Source: CAZSAL01 sp964604825
Lineage (GTDB): Bacteria; Elusimicrobiota; Elusimicrobia; 2-01-FULL-59-12
Reading direction: 5' to 3'
DNA length: 64,000 nucleotides
Assembly: GCA_964604825.1 (NCBI GenBank)
Contig: CAZSAL010000004.1
Coordinates: 1-64,000 of the forward strand
A program made the position numbers and the translations under genes. The stretch's first letter is position 1, and each line of letters begins with the position of its first letter. Under the pieces are notes generated by a model. It did no database searches. It saw nothing but the letters and a program-made list of their open reading frames with translations, and was not told where the DNA came from. Positions 17,038 to 26,523 of this stretch are shown in pieces.

Positions 17038-17975
17038 ACGAAAAACCTATAGCGCGTTGGCAAAACATTCGGGAAAAGGGGTCGATATGGGGGATGCTCT
17101 TTACCGCCAAGGTGTATCGGCTCTTGGGCCGTTGGGCCACAGAGCCGATCCTATGGGTCATTGTGTTTTACTTCTTTCTAAAAGACAGACGGACGCGGGG
17201 GGCCTCACGTCAATACCTCGAACGCATTTCCTCGACAAAGGCTAATTTAAGAAGACCACGATGGTGGGACGTGTATCGCCATCATTTATCGTTTGCTCGA
17301 ACATCGTTGGATCGCTTTGACGTCTGGACAAATCGATTGGATGATTACACCTTCTATTACCACGGAGAAGAGAATGTGACCCGCCTATTGGAACAGGGGC
17401 GTGGCGCGGTCTTGATCGGAGCACATTTAGGGAACTTTGATACCTTGCGGGCGCTCGGGAAGCGGCGAGGCGGAAAGATCCATATCTTGACTGATCGACG
17501 AAATTCTCAAAAGTTCTCACAGATTTTACGTCGCTTTTGTCCCGACATGGATGAAGGCATCGTAGAATATGAACCTGGCGCGGTCGAGACTATCTTCGAA
17601 CTAAAACAAGCCATCGAGCGCGGTGAGTTTGTCGGATTGCTGGGGGACCGAATCGGAGCGGTGGGAGGGCGTGCATTGCGGCGCGTCAGCTCCGCTACGT
17701 TTTTGGGCGCAAGCGCCTCTTTTCCTCAGGCGCCTTTTCTTTTTGCAGCGCACTTGGAATGTCCGGTACTGCTTCTCTTTGCCCTTCGAAGAGCACATCG
17801 GATTTACGATTTTTACGTAGAGCCGTTTGCAGAACGCATCGATTTGCCTGAGGCGGATCGCGATGAAGCCCTAAACCAATACGCGGCTGCCTTTGCGGCA
17901 AGACTGGAATATTATTGTCTGAAATCGCCTATGCAATGGTTTAATTTTTACGATTTTTGGGGGAAACTGTCATGA
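17034..17975 (+). CDS. LpxL/HtrB-type lipid acyltransferase
   Basis: The HX4D catalytic motif is in GAHLGNFDTL, and the FVGLLGDRIGAVGG segment fits the LpxL/HtrB family, which moves acyl chains from ACP to a lipid. A hydrophobic segment near residues 28-48 would anchor it at the inner membrane. I chose ATG 17034 because it overlaps the previous stop; a start at 17019 is upstream in frame. It probably attaches the finished polyene or a fatty acid to the glycosylated lipid carrier (inference). Confidence 0.88.
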   Translation: MNEKPIARWQNIREKGSIWGMLFTAKVYRLLGRWATEPILWVIVFYFFLKDRRTRGASRQYLERISSTKANLRRPRWWDVYRHHLSFARTSLDRFDVWTNRLDDYTFYYHGEENVTRLLEQGRGAVLIGAHLGNFDTLRALGKRRGGKIHILTDRRNSQKFSQILRRFCPDMDEGIVEYEPGAVETIFELKQAIERGEFVGLLGDRIGAVGGRALRRVSSATFLGASASFPQAPFLFAAHLECPVLLLFALRRAHRIYDFYVEPFAERIDLPEADRDEALNQYAAAFAARLEYYCLKSPMQWFNFYDFWGKLS

Positions 17976-19531
17976 CTCGACTCATTCGAATTGGTGATCG
18001 CCCCTGGCGAATAGAAGATGTCGTTGCGGTGGCCGAAGGCCGTGCGCGGGTTCAATATCGTCCCGATCCACGCACCCGCAGACTGATTCAGGCCGGGGTC
18101 GCCTTCGTCGATAAACTTTGGCGGGGGGAAGATCCTCTCTATGGAGTTACGACAGGCTTCGGAGCTTCCGTGGAACGTCCCGTTCCTGCAGCACTGGCAG
18201 TGCATCTTTCCAAGCAACTCGCGCGGTTCCATGGATGCGGTCTCGGAGACATATTTAGCGAGGAACAGACCTTGGCGATACTCGCCGCGCGGCTGATCTC
18301 CTTGGCCAGAGGCTATTCCGGTGTCCGAGAGCAAGTATTGCGCCGGCTCTGCGACATGATTAACCGGCGAGTGCTACCTGTAATTCCTCAGGAAGGCTCT
18401 GTCGGAGCAAGCGGGGATTTGACGCCGCTCTCCTATGTCGCTTCTGCGATCATGGGCGAGGGTCGAGTGCGCTTCAATGGCAGGATTGTTACCGCCCAAA
18501 TTGCGTTCAAACGCTTAGGATGGAAACCACTCGAATTAAATCCCAAAGAGGGGCTGGCTCTCATGAATGGCACAAGTGTTATGACCGCCCTGGCATGCCT
18601 AGCGCTCACGAGGGCGTCCTACCTCGAACAATTAGCCAGTCGAATTACAGCCGTGTCGGTTCTCGCGATAAAGGGGAATCCATCCCATTTTGATCGCCAA
18701 TTGTTCGAATTAAAGAATCATCCCGGACAAAAGCAATCAGCAGAACGGATCCGGAAGGATTTGCAAAGGTATTCACGTCAATCTGGCCGAACGGTTTCAC
18801 GTCTACAAGACCCCTATTCTCTGCGGTGTGCGCCCCATGTCGTCGGCGTTTTATCCGATGCGCTCCCATGGATGGTCCGTCAAATTGAGATCGAGCTCAA
18901 TAGCTCCAATGATAATCCGCTGATTGATGGAATAGGGGAACACGTGATGCACGGAGGTCACTTCTACGGTGGCCACGTCGCCTTCGTCATGGACTGTCTC
19001 AAGACGGCGGTCGCCAATGTGGCGGATCTCCTTGACCGTCAACTCGCACTACTTGTCGATATTCGAAGCAATGGGGGGCTGCCATCGAATTTGACAGGGT
19101 CATCTCAGGAACGAGCGTGCATTAATCATGGTTTTAAAGCCATTCAAATCGGCGCCTCCGCCTGGACCGCGGAAGCCTTGAAGCTGACAATGCCTGCAAG
19201 TGTGTTTTCCAGATCAACGGAATGCCACAACCAGGATAAAGTCAGCATGGGAACAATTGCCGCACGGGACGCTCTTCGAGTATTGGATTTAACGGAGCAA
19301 GTTGCCGCGGCTGTCCTGCTCGGAGCCATGCAGGGATTGGAATGCCGACTCATCGGGAAGCAGTTGGTCCGGGGGGATTATTCAATGGAGATTGACGTTC
19401 AACGACAGGCCATTCGCAGATACAGCCCATTTCTAAGAGAAGACCGCCCCCTGGAAGAGGATTTGCGCCGCACCATGAGAGAAATAGGCCGGCGCTCTTG
19501 GCCACTCTACGGGAAAACCAGCTCTTTATGA
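17972..19531 (+). CDS. MIO-type aromatic amino acid ammonia lyase
   Basis: This enzyme of the histidine/phenylalanine/tyrosine ammonia lyase family removes ammonia from an amino acid to give an aryl-acrylic acid. The cofactor-forming triad Ala146-Ser147-Gly148 sits in GASGDLTPLS, YGVTTGFG is present, and the length (519 residues) is normal. At the position that sets substrate choice I read Phe86-His87, not the His-Leu of known tyrosine lyases, the Phe-Leu of phenylalanine lyases or the Ser-His of histidine lyases. In this cluster the product should be the starter for the polyene. The start ATG overlaps the previous stop. Confidence 0.93.
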   Translation: MTRLIRIGDRPWRIEDVVAVAEGRARVQYRPDPRTRRLIQAGVAFVDKLWRGEDPLYGVTTGFGASVERPVPAALAVHLSKQLARFHGCGLGDIFSEEQTLAILAARLISLARGYSGVREQVLRRLCDMINRRVLPVIPQEGSVGASGDLTPLSYVASAIMGEGRVRFNGRIVTAQIAFKRLGWKPLELNPKEGLALMNGTSVMTALACLALTRASYLEQLASRITAVSVLAIKGNPSHFDRQLFELKNHPGQKQSAERIRKDLQRYSRQSGRTVSRLQDPYSLRCAPHVVGVLSDALPWMVRQIEIELNSSNDNPLIDGIGEHVMHGGHFYGGHVAFVMDCLKTAVANVADLLDRQLALLVDIRSNGGLPSNLTGSSQERACINHGFKAIQIGASAWTAEALKLTMPASVFSRSTECHNQDKVSMGTIAARDALRVLDLTEQVAAAVLLGAMQGLECRLIGKQLVRGDYSMEIDVQRQAIRRYSPFLREDRPLEEDLRRTMREIGRRSWPLYGKTSSL

Positions 19532-19953
19532 CCACTTCCGCTAAAAACCGAAGTAAAAGAGCATCAAAAGTCGAAATCGACGTTCCCTTCTACGATGTAG
19601 ATGGTCTAAATATCGTATGGCATGGGCATTACTTTAAGTACTTTGAAGCTGCTCGGACCGCGTTCTTACGCTCTATCGGGTTTGACGCGCCTGAAATGCG
19701 GCGATCTGGGTACATTTGGTTGGTTATCGAGTCCCATTGCCGTTACGTTGCTCCCATGCGCTACGGCATGAAAGTACTGGTCCGCGCTTCATTAGCGGAT
19801 TTCGAGCATCGCGTGAAATTTCTTTACACCGTTTTTGACAAGAAGACTCGGCGACGATTGGCCACCGGGTACACCGTCCAGGCCGCTGTCCATGCCAAAA
19901 CAGGAGAATTGTGTCTTATGACCCCTCCTATTTTTCTCCGCCATCTGAAATAA
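19528..19953 (+). CDS. 4HBT-type acyl thioesterase
   Basis: The hotdog thioesterase motif is VPFYDVDGLNIVWHGHYFKY, with Asp and His at the usual active-site positions. It probably hydrolyses acyl-CoA or acyl-ACP, either releasing products or clearing stalled chains. The 141-residue length is normal. It starts at ATG 19528, which overlaps the ammonia lyase stop; the longer frame from TTG 19498 lies within that gene. A thioesterase stands in this position in described aryl-polyene clusters (ApeK-like). Confidence 0.88.
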   Translation: MTTSAKNRSKRASKVEIDVPFYDVDGLNIVWHGHYFKYFEAARTAFLRSIGFDAPEMRRSGYIWLVIESHCRYVAPMRYGMKVLVRASLADFEHRVKFLYTVFDKKTRRRLATGYTVQAAVHAKTGELCLMTPPIFLRHLK

Positions 19954-19960
19954 GGCGTTA

Positions 19961-20659
19961 ATGCGTCAACGTCTCTCATGCCTCAATCATCCTTTACTGC
20001 TGACTGGATTATTTTTCATTTCATCCTTTAGGTCCATTTCAGCTTCCGACCCCGTTGTCATATCCACCCTTTCGGTGACCGATGTCGCATCTTCCGATTT
20101 TCAAACCGTTTGCGAGCATCTCCGGGCCGTGACCCTGGTTCAGGCAGATTTTGCCGAGGAAAAGACCCTCCATATTCTTACGCATCCGATTGCTTCCACA
20201 GGAACGCTCTTATTTTCGCCAAAGTCGGGCGTCTACCGGGTCACGCTAACGCCTATCCATCAGGAACTTCTCATCACACGCTCACAATTTATCCAGAAAG
20301 ATGCCCAAGGGAATGTCCAGCGAATGAGTGTGCAGCGCCAACCGGTTGCCCAAGCATTCGTTGACGTTTTTCTATCCTTTTTCGCAGGAGATAAGCAGGC
20401 TTGGGAGCGAACCTTTGAAGCATTCTTTTCCGGATCCCTCGAGCGTTGGCGAATCGTATTCCTTCCGCGACACAATAGCCCGGCTGCGAAAGCGATCCGC
20501 AAAATTGTTTTTGAGGGGCACGACGGAATTGTGGATGAAATCTCATTGATCGAAACCAATGGTGACGGGACACACACTATTTATACGCACCAGCGCGTTT
20601 CTCAGGGCGTACTAGCTGAATCTGATCAGAGGTTTCCTGCGGATCTGGCAACGCCATGA
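19961..20659 (+). CDS. LolA-like outer-membrane lipid carrier
   Basis: A signal peptide (about residues 1-28) is followed by a LolA/LolB-type fold: TLVQADFAEEKTL, then GTLLFSPKSGVYRVT, both typical of this family. In aryl-polyene clusters such proteins are thought to carry the lipidated pigment across the periplasm. The gene is coupled to the exporter gene that follows by ATGA. Confidence 0.85.
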   Translation: MRQRLSCLNHPLLLTGLFFISSFRSISASDPVVISTLSVTDVASSDFQTVCEHLRAVTLVQADFAEEKTLHILTHPIASTGTLLFSPKSGVYRVTLTPIHQELLITRSQFIQKDAQGNVQRMSVQRQPVAQAFVDVFLSFFAGDKQAWERTFEAFFSGSLERWRIVFLPRHNSPAAKAIRKIVFEGHDGIVDEISLIETNGDGTHTIYTHQRVSQGVLAESDQRFPADLATP

Positions 20660-23025
20660 ATAATCGACTCGTATTGGCACTTTGGGGTTGTGTAATAACG
20701 GGTTGTCTTATATTCGGCGCCGCACGAATGTGGCGAGGTTCGGCAGTGGATACAAGTATTCTGTCGCTTCTCCCTGCGTCCGAAGGAGATCCATTACTGA
20801 CCGAATCCAACGCTTTACTGTCCCAGCGAGCGAGTCATTTGATGGCGTTCGTCATTGGTCATCGTGATGCGATGCAAACGGTATCCTTGGGCCAGGTCCT
20901 CAATGACCAGCTGAGGCGATCGCCATTTGTGAAGGAAATAGTAACGGAGCTCTCTCCAGAAAAACAAAAGGCATTCTACGATCTCTATTTTCCCTTTCGT
21001 TATCAAATGCTCTCACCTGAAGATCGACAGCACCTGACAGAACCCCATCCCTTGAATTACTTTGTGTCTCGCCTAGTTGGCAGTCTTTATAGTCCGACCT
21101 CGTCCTTTTTCACGCGCATCATCCCTCAAGATCCTCTTCTGTTCTTCCCGGCCCTCGTCCGCTCGTGGATGGAAATTGTCGATCCACGTCACTCTGCGGT
21201 GTCTGGTAATGGGATTTCCTTTGTCGATACGGACGGTACGTCTTATGCATTTTCAGCGGTTGAGCTGGTGCTCGATCCCTTCGAATCTAAGAATCAAGAC
21301 CGCATGCTTACCTGGCTGAGAGATTTGAGACGTGACATCCTGACGAAATCACCAGAATCCCATTTCTATGTTTCAGGCGTGTTGCCTTTTGCAGCAGCAG
21401 AGAGACTGCGTACTGAACGCGAAATGACGATCGTAAGTCTCGGCTCCCTCTTTGGCGTCCTGTTGTTAACATTGGTGGTTTTCGAGTCCATTAGAGCGGT
21501 AATTCTAGCAGCGCTTCCACTTCTCGTCGGATTTATTGCGGCCGTTGCAGCAACATTATTGTGTTTTGGGCATATTCACATTATAACGTTCGCATTCGGA
21601 TCTTCGTTAATCGGCGTTGCCATTGATTATCCAGTGCTTTATCTGGCTTTTCACCGCACGGCGGGTCAAGTGTGGGATGCCGAATTCGCGCTTCGCCAAG
21701 CATTGCCCGGCCTGTTGCTAGGAGCCACCACCACGTTGTTGGGATACGCGGCGCTCAGTCTGGCTCCCTTCCCCGGTCTAAGGCAAATGGCGCTCTTTTC
21801 ATCAGTCGGTCTTTGTGCCGCATTGATAACCGTCATATTGGTCTTTCCGATATTAGTGGCTCGACCATCGACATGCCAGGCTGAACCACGCATACTTACC
21901 TTCGGCAAATCGATTCTTATCAGGACATCTGCTTGGTGGCAAAGCCGGAAGAAAAGCGCCGCGCTCGGTTTAATTACGCTTTCGATATTCATCATTTGGG
22001 GCCTCTCGAAGATTCGATTTGACGACGATATTCGTCTGTTGCAAAGCCCGTCCGAATCAATTGTTCAGGAAGATTCTTTCGTGAGGAAGGTCATGAAGGG
22101 ATTTGGTGGCAATCAGTTTATTCTTATCCGCGCGAGCACATTGGAAGAGCTGCTTGAGCGACAAGAATTGTTGCAGGAAAAGGTAAATCCCTTGATACAG
22201 GGAGGTGTGATTTCTTCGATCCAATCCTTAGCGCCTTTTCTGCCAAGCGTAAAGCGACAGGTAGAGAATAGACAATTGCTCGACTCCGTCATCCTCTCTC
22301 AACCTGCGTCCATTCGCGAACAATTAAGTGGGGTGGGTCTGAGTGCGGACATCTCCAATCATTTATTAAAAGATCTGAGCCATCCTTTCAAACCCTTCAC
22401 TGTTGACCAGTGGCTCGCGAGCCCGGCGTCTCATTTATTGCGTTCATTATGGATTGGATCATCACAGCATGAATTCGCCTCCGCAGTCCTCATCAGCGGT
22501 CTGTCCGATCCCGGCCGTTTGAGGGCGTCTTTAAAAGATATGAAGGGGATAAAATATTTCGATCAAATAGAGGAATACTCGAATCTCTTTCGTCGCTACC
22601 GGCATTTAAGCCTGCGACTGATCCTGGCTGCCTATTGCGGGGTCTGGGTACTCACGATTCTGCGGTATGGATTCAAACGCGGGACATGGGTAACCTTTCC
22701 TGCTGTCGCAGCAGTTCTATTCACATTCGCTCTCTATGGCTGGTGTGGTGTCCGAGTTCAATTGATTCATTGCCTGGCGGCCCTGTTAGTACTCTCTATG
22801 GGCATTGATTACACAATCTATTTCGCTGAATGTGCCCGCGCGCGCCGGCCAGTTGACTCGACTCTCTTAGCTGTTGAAATGTGCGCCGTCTCGTCGCTCC
22901 TGTCGTTTGGCCTCTTGGCCTTATGTAAAACGCCGGTCTTATCGTCCATTGGCATGACGGTATTTTGTGGAATGCTGATCGCCTTTCTCTTATCACCGAT
23001 GCCATATTGGGAGTCCGTCCTGTGA
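20656..23025 (+). CDS. MMPL/RND-type exporter
   Basis: The 789-residue protein has two repeats, each with one membrane helix, a large periplasmic loop and a cluster of five helices (about residues 250-400 and 650-785). The GSSLIGVAIDYPVLY and LSMGIDYTIYFAE segments are the helix-4 motifs of MMPL proteins, with the Asp that couples to protons. It would move the polyene lipid out of the inner membrane. It stands between the LolA-like gene and a ketosynthase, as in aryl-polyene clusters (ApeM-like). Confidence 0.92.
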   Translation: MNNRLVLALWGCVITGCLIFGAARMWRGSAVDTSILSLLPASEGDPLLTESNALLSQRASHLMAFVIGHRDAMQTVSLGQVLNDQLRRSPFVKEIVTELSPEKQKAFYDLYFPFRYQMLSPEDRQHLTEPHPLNYFVSRLVGSLYSPTSSFFTRIIPQDPLLFFPALVRSWMEIVDPRHSAVSGNGISFVDTDGTSYAFSAVELVLDPFESKNQDRMLTWLRDLRRDILTKSPESHFYVSGVLPFAAAERLRTEREMTIVSLGSLFGVLLLTLVVFESIRAVILAALPLLVGFIAAVAATLLCFGHIHIITFAFGSSLIGVAIDYPVLYLAFHRTAGQVWDAEFALRQALPGLLLGATTTLLGYAALSLAPFPGLRQMALFSSVGLCAALITVILVFPILVARPSTCQAEPRILTFGKSILIRTSAWWQSRKKSAALGLITLSIFIIWGLSKIRFDDDIRLLQSPSESIVQEDSFVRKVMKGFGGNQFILIRASTLEELLERQELLQEKVNPLIQGGVISSIQSLAPFLPSVKRQVENRQLLDSVILSQPASIREQLSGVGLSADISNHLLKDLSHPFKPFTVDQWLASPASHLLRSLWIGSSQHEFASAVLISGLSDPGRLRASLKDMKGIKYFDQIEEYSNLFRRYRHLSLRLILAAYCGVWVLTILRYGFKRGTWVTFPAVAAVLFTFALYGWCGVRVQLIHCLAALLVLSMGIDYTIYFAECARARRPVDSTLLAVEMCAVSSLLSFGLLALCKTPVLSSIGMTVFCGMLIAFLLSPMPYWESVL

Positions 23026-24218
23026 CGCGTTCTCCTATAGCCTTGACCGCATTAGGAATGGTCAATGCTCTCGGTCATGAGTCGCGCACAATCTGGAAGC
23101 GTCTCCTGGCTGGTGACCAATCGAAACTGACTTTGCAGCGCAATTATCTAAAAGACCGCACAGTTCGGGTTGGAAAAGTCGCCGGAAAGTGGCCGGAGTT
23201 TCCTCACTCTCTAAGGCGATACAAATGCCGTAACAATTCATTAGCCCTCATCGCCTTTGAAGAGATCGAAGCAGAAGTCCGCCTCGCTATCAAGAAATAC
23301 GGCCGCCAACGCATCGGCGTCGTTATGGGATCGAGTACTTCGGGAATGGCTGCCACCGAATCGGCTTTCGCGCATTGGCATTCTTCGGGAAAGCTCCCGC
23401 GCGCTTTTGACTATGTCCAGCATGAAATGGGGGGGCTTTCACAATTCCTATCTGCTCTTGCCGGAGTGAATGGCCCGGCCTATACACTTTCGACAGCCTG
23501 TTCATCCAGCGCAAAGGTGCTAGCCTCTGCCCGTGCGCTCATTTACCAGGGTTGGTGTGACGCGGTTCTTGTCGGCGGGACCGATTCCCTATGTCGATTA
23601 ACGCTTCAGGGGTTCGCCTCGCTGGAGGCACTCTCTAATGAACCCTGCAACTCTATGAGCCGCAACCGGACCGGATTCAATATTGGAGAAGGCGCGGCAA
23701 TGTTTTTGATGGAACGCTCAGAGACGGGGGTGCGACTCCTTGGTGTCGGAGAATCCTCCGATGCATATCATATTTCCGCTCCAGATCCTGATGGTAAAGG
23801 TGCTTATACGGCGATGAAAGAGGCGCTGTCCGATGCAAGCCTAAAACCAGAGGATATCTCTTACATCCATCTTCACGGAACAGGAACAGCCTTGAACGAT
23901 CATATGGAAAGCCGCGCGGTGGCCCGGTTATTTCCAAAGGTACCCGCTAGCTCAAGCAAAGGAATGCTAGGCCACACATTGGGCGCCTCCGGCGCGATGG
24001 GAGTCGGTATCTGCTGGCTTGCTCTCACCCACTCGTGTCAAAATACGATTGCACTTCCGCCTCACCTTTGGGACGGCCAGCGTGATCGGAACCTGCCTCG
24101 TTTGGCATTGGTGAACGTTGGGCAAACAATCAAGGCGAAAAGCCAAGCCGCTTTAATGAGTAATTCATTCGGATTTGGCGGAAGCAACTGTTCTATTATT
24201 ATTCAGAGCCATTTTTAA
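23022..24218 (+). CDS. Beta-ketoacyl-ACP synthase (elongation)
   Basis: All three ketosynthase active-site residues can be seen: Cys160 in STACSSSAK, His285 in HLHGTGT and His318 in LGHTLGASG. It would condense malonyl units with the growing chain. The start is GTG 23022, which overlaps the exporter stop; the longer frame from 22965 lies inside the exporter. The length (398 residues) is normal. Confidence 0.92.
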   Translation: MTRSPIALTALGMVNALGHESRTIWKRLLAGDQSKLTLQRNYLKDRTVRVGKVAGKWPEFPHSLRRYKCRNNSLALIAFEEIEAEVRLAIKKYGRQRIGVVMGSSTSGMAATESAFAHWHSSGKLPRAFDYVQHEMGGLSQFLSALAGVNGPAYTLSTACSSSAKVLASARALIYQGWCDAVLVGGTDSLCRLTLQGFASLEALSNEPCNSMSRNRTGFNIGEGAAMFLMERSETGVRLLGVGESSDAYHISAPDPDGKGAYTAMKEALSDASLKPEDISYIHLHGTGTALNDHMESRAVARLFPKVPASSSKGMLGHTLGASGAMGVGICWLALTHSCQNTIALPPHLWDGQRDRNLPRLALVNVGQTIKAKSQAALMSNSFGFGGSNCSIIIQSHF

Positions 24219-24242
24219 TGTCGACACTAATTGGAGGATTCT

Positions 24243-24650
24243 ATGGTCAGGAAATTGTCGCTAATCATTGCCTTTGTCTTGTCTGGTTGTTCTGCGCACA
24301 ATCCTTTTATCGTATCGAATACGACTGATACTCAAGCCGTATCAACGACAAAATACCCTCCCCATACAAACAAAGTGTATGTAACTGAAAACAGCCTGCC
24401 CGCTTCTATGAAGTATGAGATTTTAGAGTCTATCGAGGTTGGGAAAGTCTGGTACGGCTCATCCGACAATGTAAAAAAGTCTATGGCGGATAGGGCGCGT
24501 GAGATTGGGGCTAATGCTGTTATTGAGATTAAGACCTGGCATCAGCCCTCAGGATTCTCATGGGCAGCGCCGCATGGGTCTGGGAAGGCCGTCAGAATGT
24601 CGCAGCCCGATTTCGAAACCCTTTCTAAACGGCAAGACGAGTGGTTTTGA
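24243..24650 (+). CDS. Small lipoprotein of unknown function
   Basis: The signal peptide ends in LSGCSAH (lipobox). The mature part contains YEILESIEVGKVWYG and MADRAREIGANAVIEIKTW. This is the pattern of small YdgH/RcsF-like or heavy-metal-binding-domain-like folds, which place a strand, a helix and an Ala-Asn-Ala-Val strand in a row. I chose ATG 24243 because GGAGG at 24232-24236 is well spaced; TTG 24231 is upstream. It may help move the pigment to the outer membrane. Confidence 0.65.
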   Translation: MVRKLSLIIAFVLSGCSAHNPFIVSNTTDTQAVSTTKYPPHTNKVYVTENSLPASMKYEILESIEVGKVWYGSSDNVKKSMADRAREIGANAVIEIKTWHQPSGFSWAAPHGSGKAVRMSQPDFETLSKRQDEWF

Positions 24651-24675
24651 CGATTCATGCAAAGGGGGATGTACT

Positions 24676-25269
24676 ATGAAACACACCAGTAGAATTGCCA
24701 TCGCACTCCTGCTCGCTGGTTTTAGCGCTTGCGCCACCGTAAAGGCACGGCTCGAGAATATTCCGTTAATATGGAAACCGACTTCGGAAATCGACCTTCC
24801 TCCGGGTACGGTAGACACAATCGTTGGGACGAAAATAGAGTTCGACGTATTCAAGGACGTACGCCAGCAGCCGGAGATGATAGCCCAAAACCTCGAAGAC
24901 GCCGTTTCTAAGCCCGTCACGACGCGTGACAATGTTGGACAGTTTGTTAGAACGCATGTTCGCGAAGCCTTTTACAAGGCGGGCTTGAATACAGTGGATA
25001 GCGATGGCGACGTTATCATCACGGGTGAAATTCGTCAGTTTTTCGTGGACGAAACGACGATTTATAAAGGGACTGTCCTGCTACGCCTAAACGTTCAAAA
25101 CCATGCTGGCGAAAAGTTATGGAGCGGCGTTGCTTCCGGGACTGCAAAGCGCTTTGGCCATTCCTATTCTGCAGAAAACTACTATGAAGTTCTTTCCGAT
25201 TCAGTGCTCAACGCAATATCTTCATTGTTGAGAGATGTGGAATTTCGGAAGGCTTTAGCGCAGAAATAG
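24676..25269 (+). CDS. YajG-like lipoprotein
   Basis: A short signal peptide ends near FSACATV, a plausible lipobox. The rest contains GTKIEFDVFKDVRQQPEMIA and a later VIITGEIRQFFVDE strand. These fit the YajG/ABC-type lipoprotein fold, in which a periplasmic domain handles envelope lipids. It follows the previous lipoprotein by 25 bases with a separate weak ribosome site. Two adjacent lipoproteins plus LolA-like and exporter genes suggest a dedicated envelope route (inference). Confidence 0.65.
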   Translation: MKHTSRIAIALLLAGFSACATVKARLENIPLIWKPTSEIDLPPGTVDTIVGTKIEFDVFKDVRQQPEMIAQNLEDAVSKPVTTRDNVGQFVRTHVREAFYKAGLNTVDSDGDVIITGEIRQFFVDETTIYKGTVLLRLNVQNHAGEKLWSGVASGTAKRFGHSYSAENYYEVLSDSVLNAISSLLRDVEFRKALAQK

Positions 25270-25312
25270 ATGAGAAAGGAACGGCATCCTTCATGACTGT
25301 GAGACATAGCTT

Positions 25313-26068
25313 TTGAAGTTTCGGGTCCTTCAATGGACGGCTTGGGCTCCTGGTGTAACGACTCAGCACGAATGGCTTAAATTCTTCGCCGATACCAGGC
25401 CGCCTCAATCCAGCGGCTCGCCCGATATGTCGGATATCCAGCCCATGCTTCGACGACGCATGAGCCGCCTCACTCGCATGTCAATAGTCGTGGCAGCCGA
25501 CTGTTGCCGCCAGGCTGGCATCTCCGTGAGCGACGTGCGGACGGTGTTCGCTTCGAGGCATGGGGAGATGCAAGTGACTGTCGAACTTCTCAAACAGATG
25601 GTTGTCGGGTCAACCATATCGCCAATCGACTTTTCCGGTTCGGTTCATCATACGGCACTGGGTTATTTGAGTATTGCTTCGAAAAGCCTAGAACCTATGC
25701 GTGCCGTGGCAGGGGGAGAGGCCTCTTTTTGTTATGGATTTTTGGAAGCTTTAGGCATGTTAGCTGAAACAGACGGGTCTCCGGTTTTACTTATTGCCGC
25801 AGATGACATCGTGCCTGCGCCCTTTGATGACTTCGTGAGAAGGAGCAGTTTTCCTTATGCAGTCGCCTTTTTACTTTCCAGCGCTCGATCCCGACAGGGC
25901 AAATCTTTAACGTTTACTATTCCCTCCGGGTCGCTCAACCAAACGCAACGGAAAAGTGACTCAAAATGGCTGAATATTCCGGCCTTGGACTTTCTATATT
26001 GGTACTTGAAAAGGAATAATCCTTTAGAATTACGCCTTTCGAAACGGAATTGGCGATGGGAAAAATGA
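25313..26068 (+). CDS. Ketosynthase-like chain-length-factor protein
   Basis: The protein has only the N-terminal half of a ketosynthase (251 residues). It carries FSGSVHHTALGYLSIA where an active enzyme would have its Cys motif. That signature is typical of the short ketosynthase-like proteins of aryl-polyene clusters (ApeC-like, the Ketoacyl-synt_2 type), which pair with an active ketosynthase and help set chain length. It starts at TTG 25313, just after an in-frame stop, because the family begins with a VLQWTAWAPG-like strand; ATG 25430 would cut this off. Confidence 0.82.
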   Translation: MKFRVLQWTAWAPGVTTQHEWLKFFADTRPPQSSGSPDMSDIQPMLRRRMSRLTRMSIVVAADCCRQAGISVSDVRTVFASRHGEMQVTVELLKQMVVGSTISPIDFSGSVHHTALGYLSIASKSLEPMRAVAGGEASFCYGFLEALGMLAETDGSPVLLIAADDIVPAPFDDFVRRSSFPYAVAFLLSSARSRQGKSLTFTIPSGSLNQTQRKSDSKWLNIPALDFLYWYLKRNNPLELRLSKRNWRWEK

Positions 26069-26523
26069 CTTTACCCGTATTGGTAGATGAAGTAGTGCCT
26101 CATAAGCGACCGATGTCCCTATTGCGACATGTCGTTGCGCATAATTCACATACCACTATCTGTGACGTACATATTGAAGCTAATTCCCTTTTCAACGAGA
26201 ATGGCTGCGTCAGTTCCTGGGTAGGACTAGAATACATGGCCCAAGCGGTGGCAGCTCATGCCGGTATGAAATCGCGTCAACGAGGGGAGTCGCCAGAAAT
26301 CGGTTTTTGGCTCGGAACTCGTAGGGCGGATTTTTTTACGGACCGATATCGCCTGGGTCAGACCTTGCATATTGCCGTGCGACATATCTGGGGAGAAGGG
26401 GATTTGTTTTCATTCGACTGTTCAATCACTGATGCAGGCGATGGACGCCAATTGGCTGTAGCTCAACTAAACGTATTCCGCCCTTCAGAGGCGGAGCTTG
26501 TCCTTTCGAGGAGAACAAAATGA
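26065..26523 (+). CDS. 3-hydroxyacyl-ACP dehydratase
   Basis: This hotdog-fold protein has PHKRPMSLL (catalytic His13) and a GLEYMAQAVAAHAG helix with the acidic partner Glu, as in the ApeP-like dehydratases. It makes the trans double bonds of the polyene. ATG 26065 overlaps the previous stop; ATG 26056 is also possible. Together with the dehydratase domain fused to the ligase, the cluster has two dehydratases. Confidence 0.88.
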   Translation: MTLPVLVDEVVPHKRPMSLLRHVVAHNSHTTICDVHIEANSLFNENGCVSSWVGLEYMAQAVAAHAGMKSRQRGESPEIGFWLGTRRADFFTDRYRLGQTLHIAVRHIWGEGDLFSFDCSITDAGDGRQLAVAQLNVFRPSEAELVLSRRTK

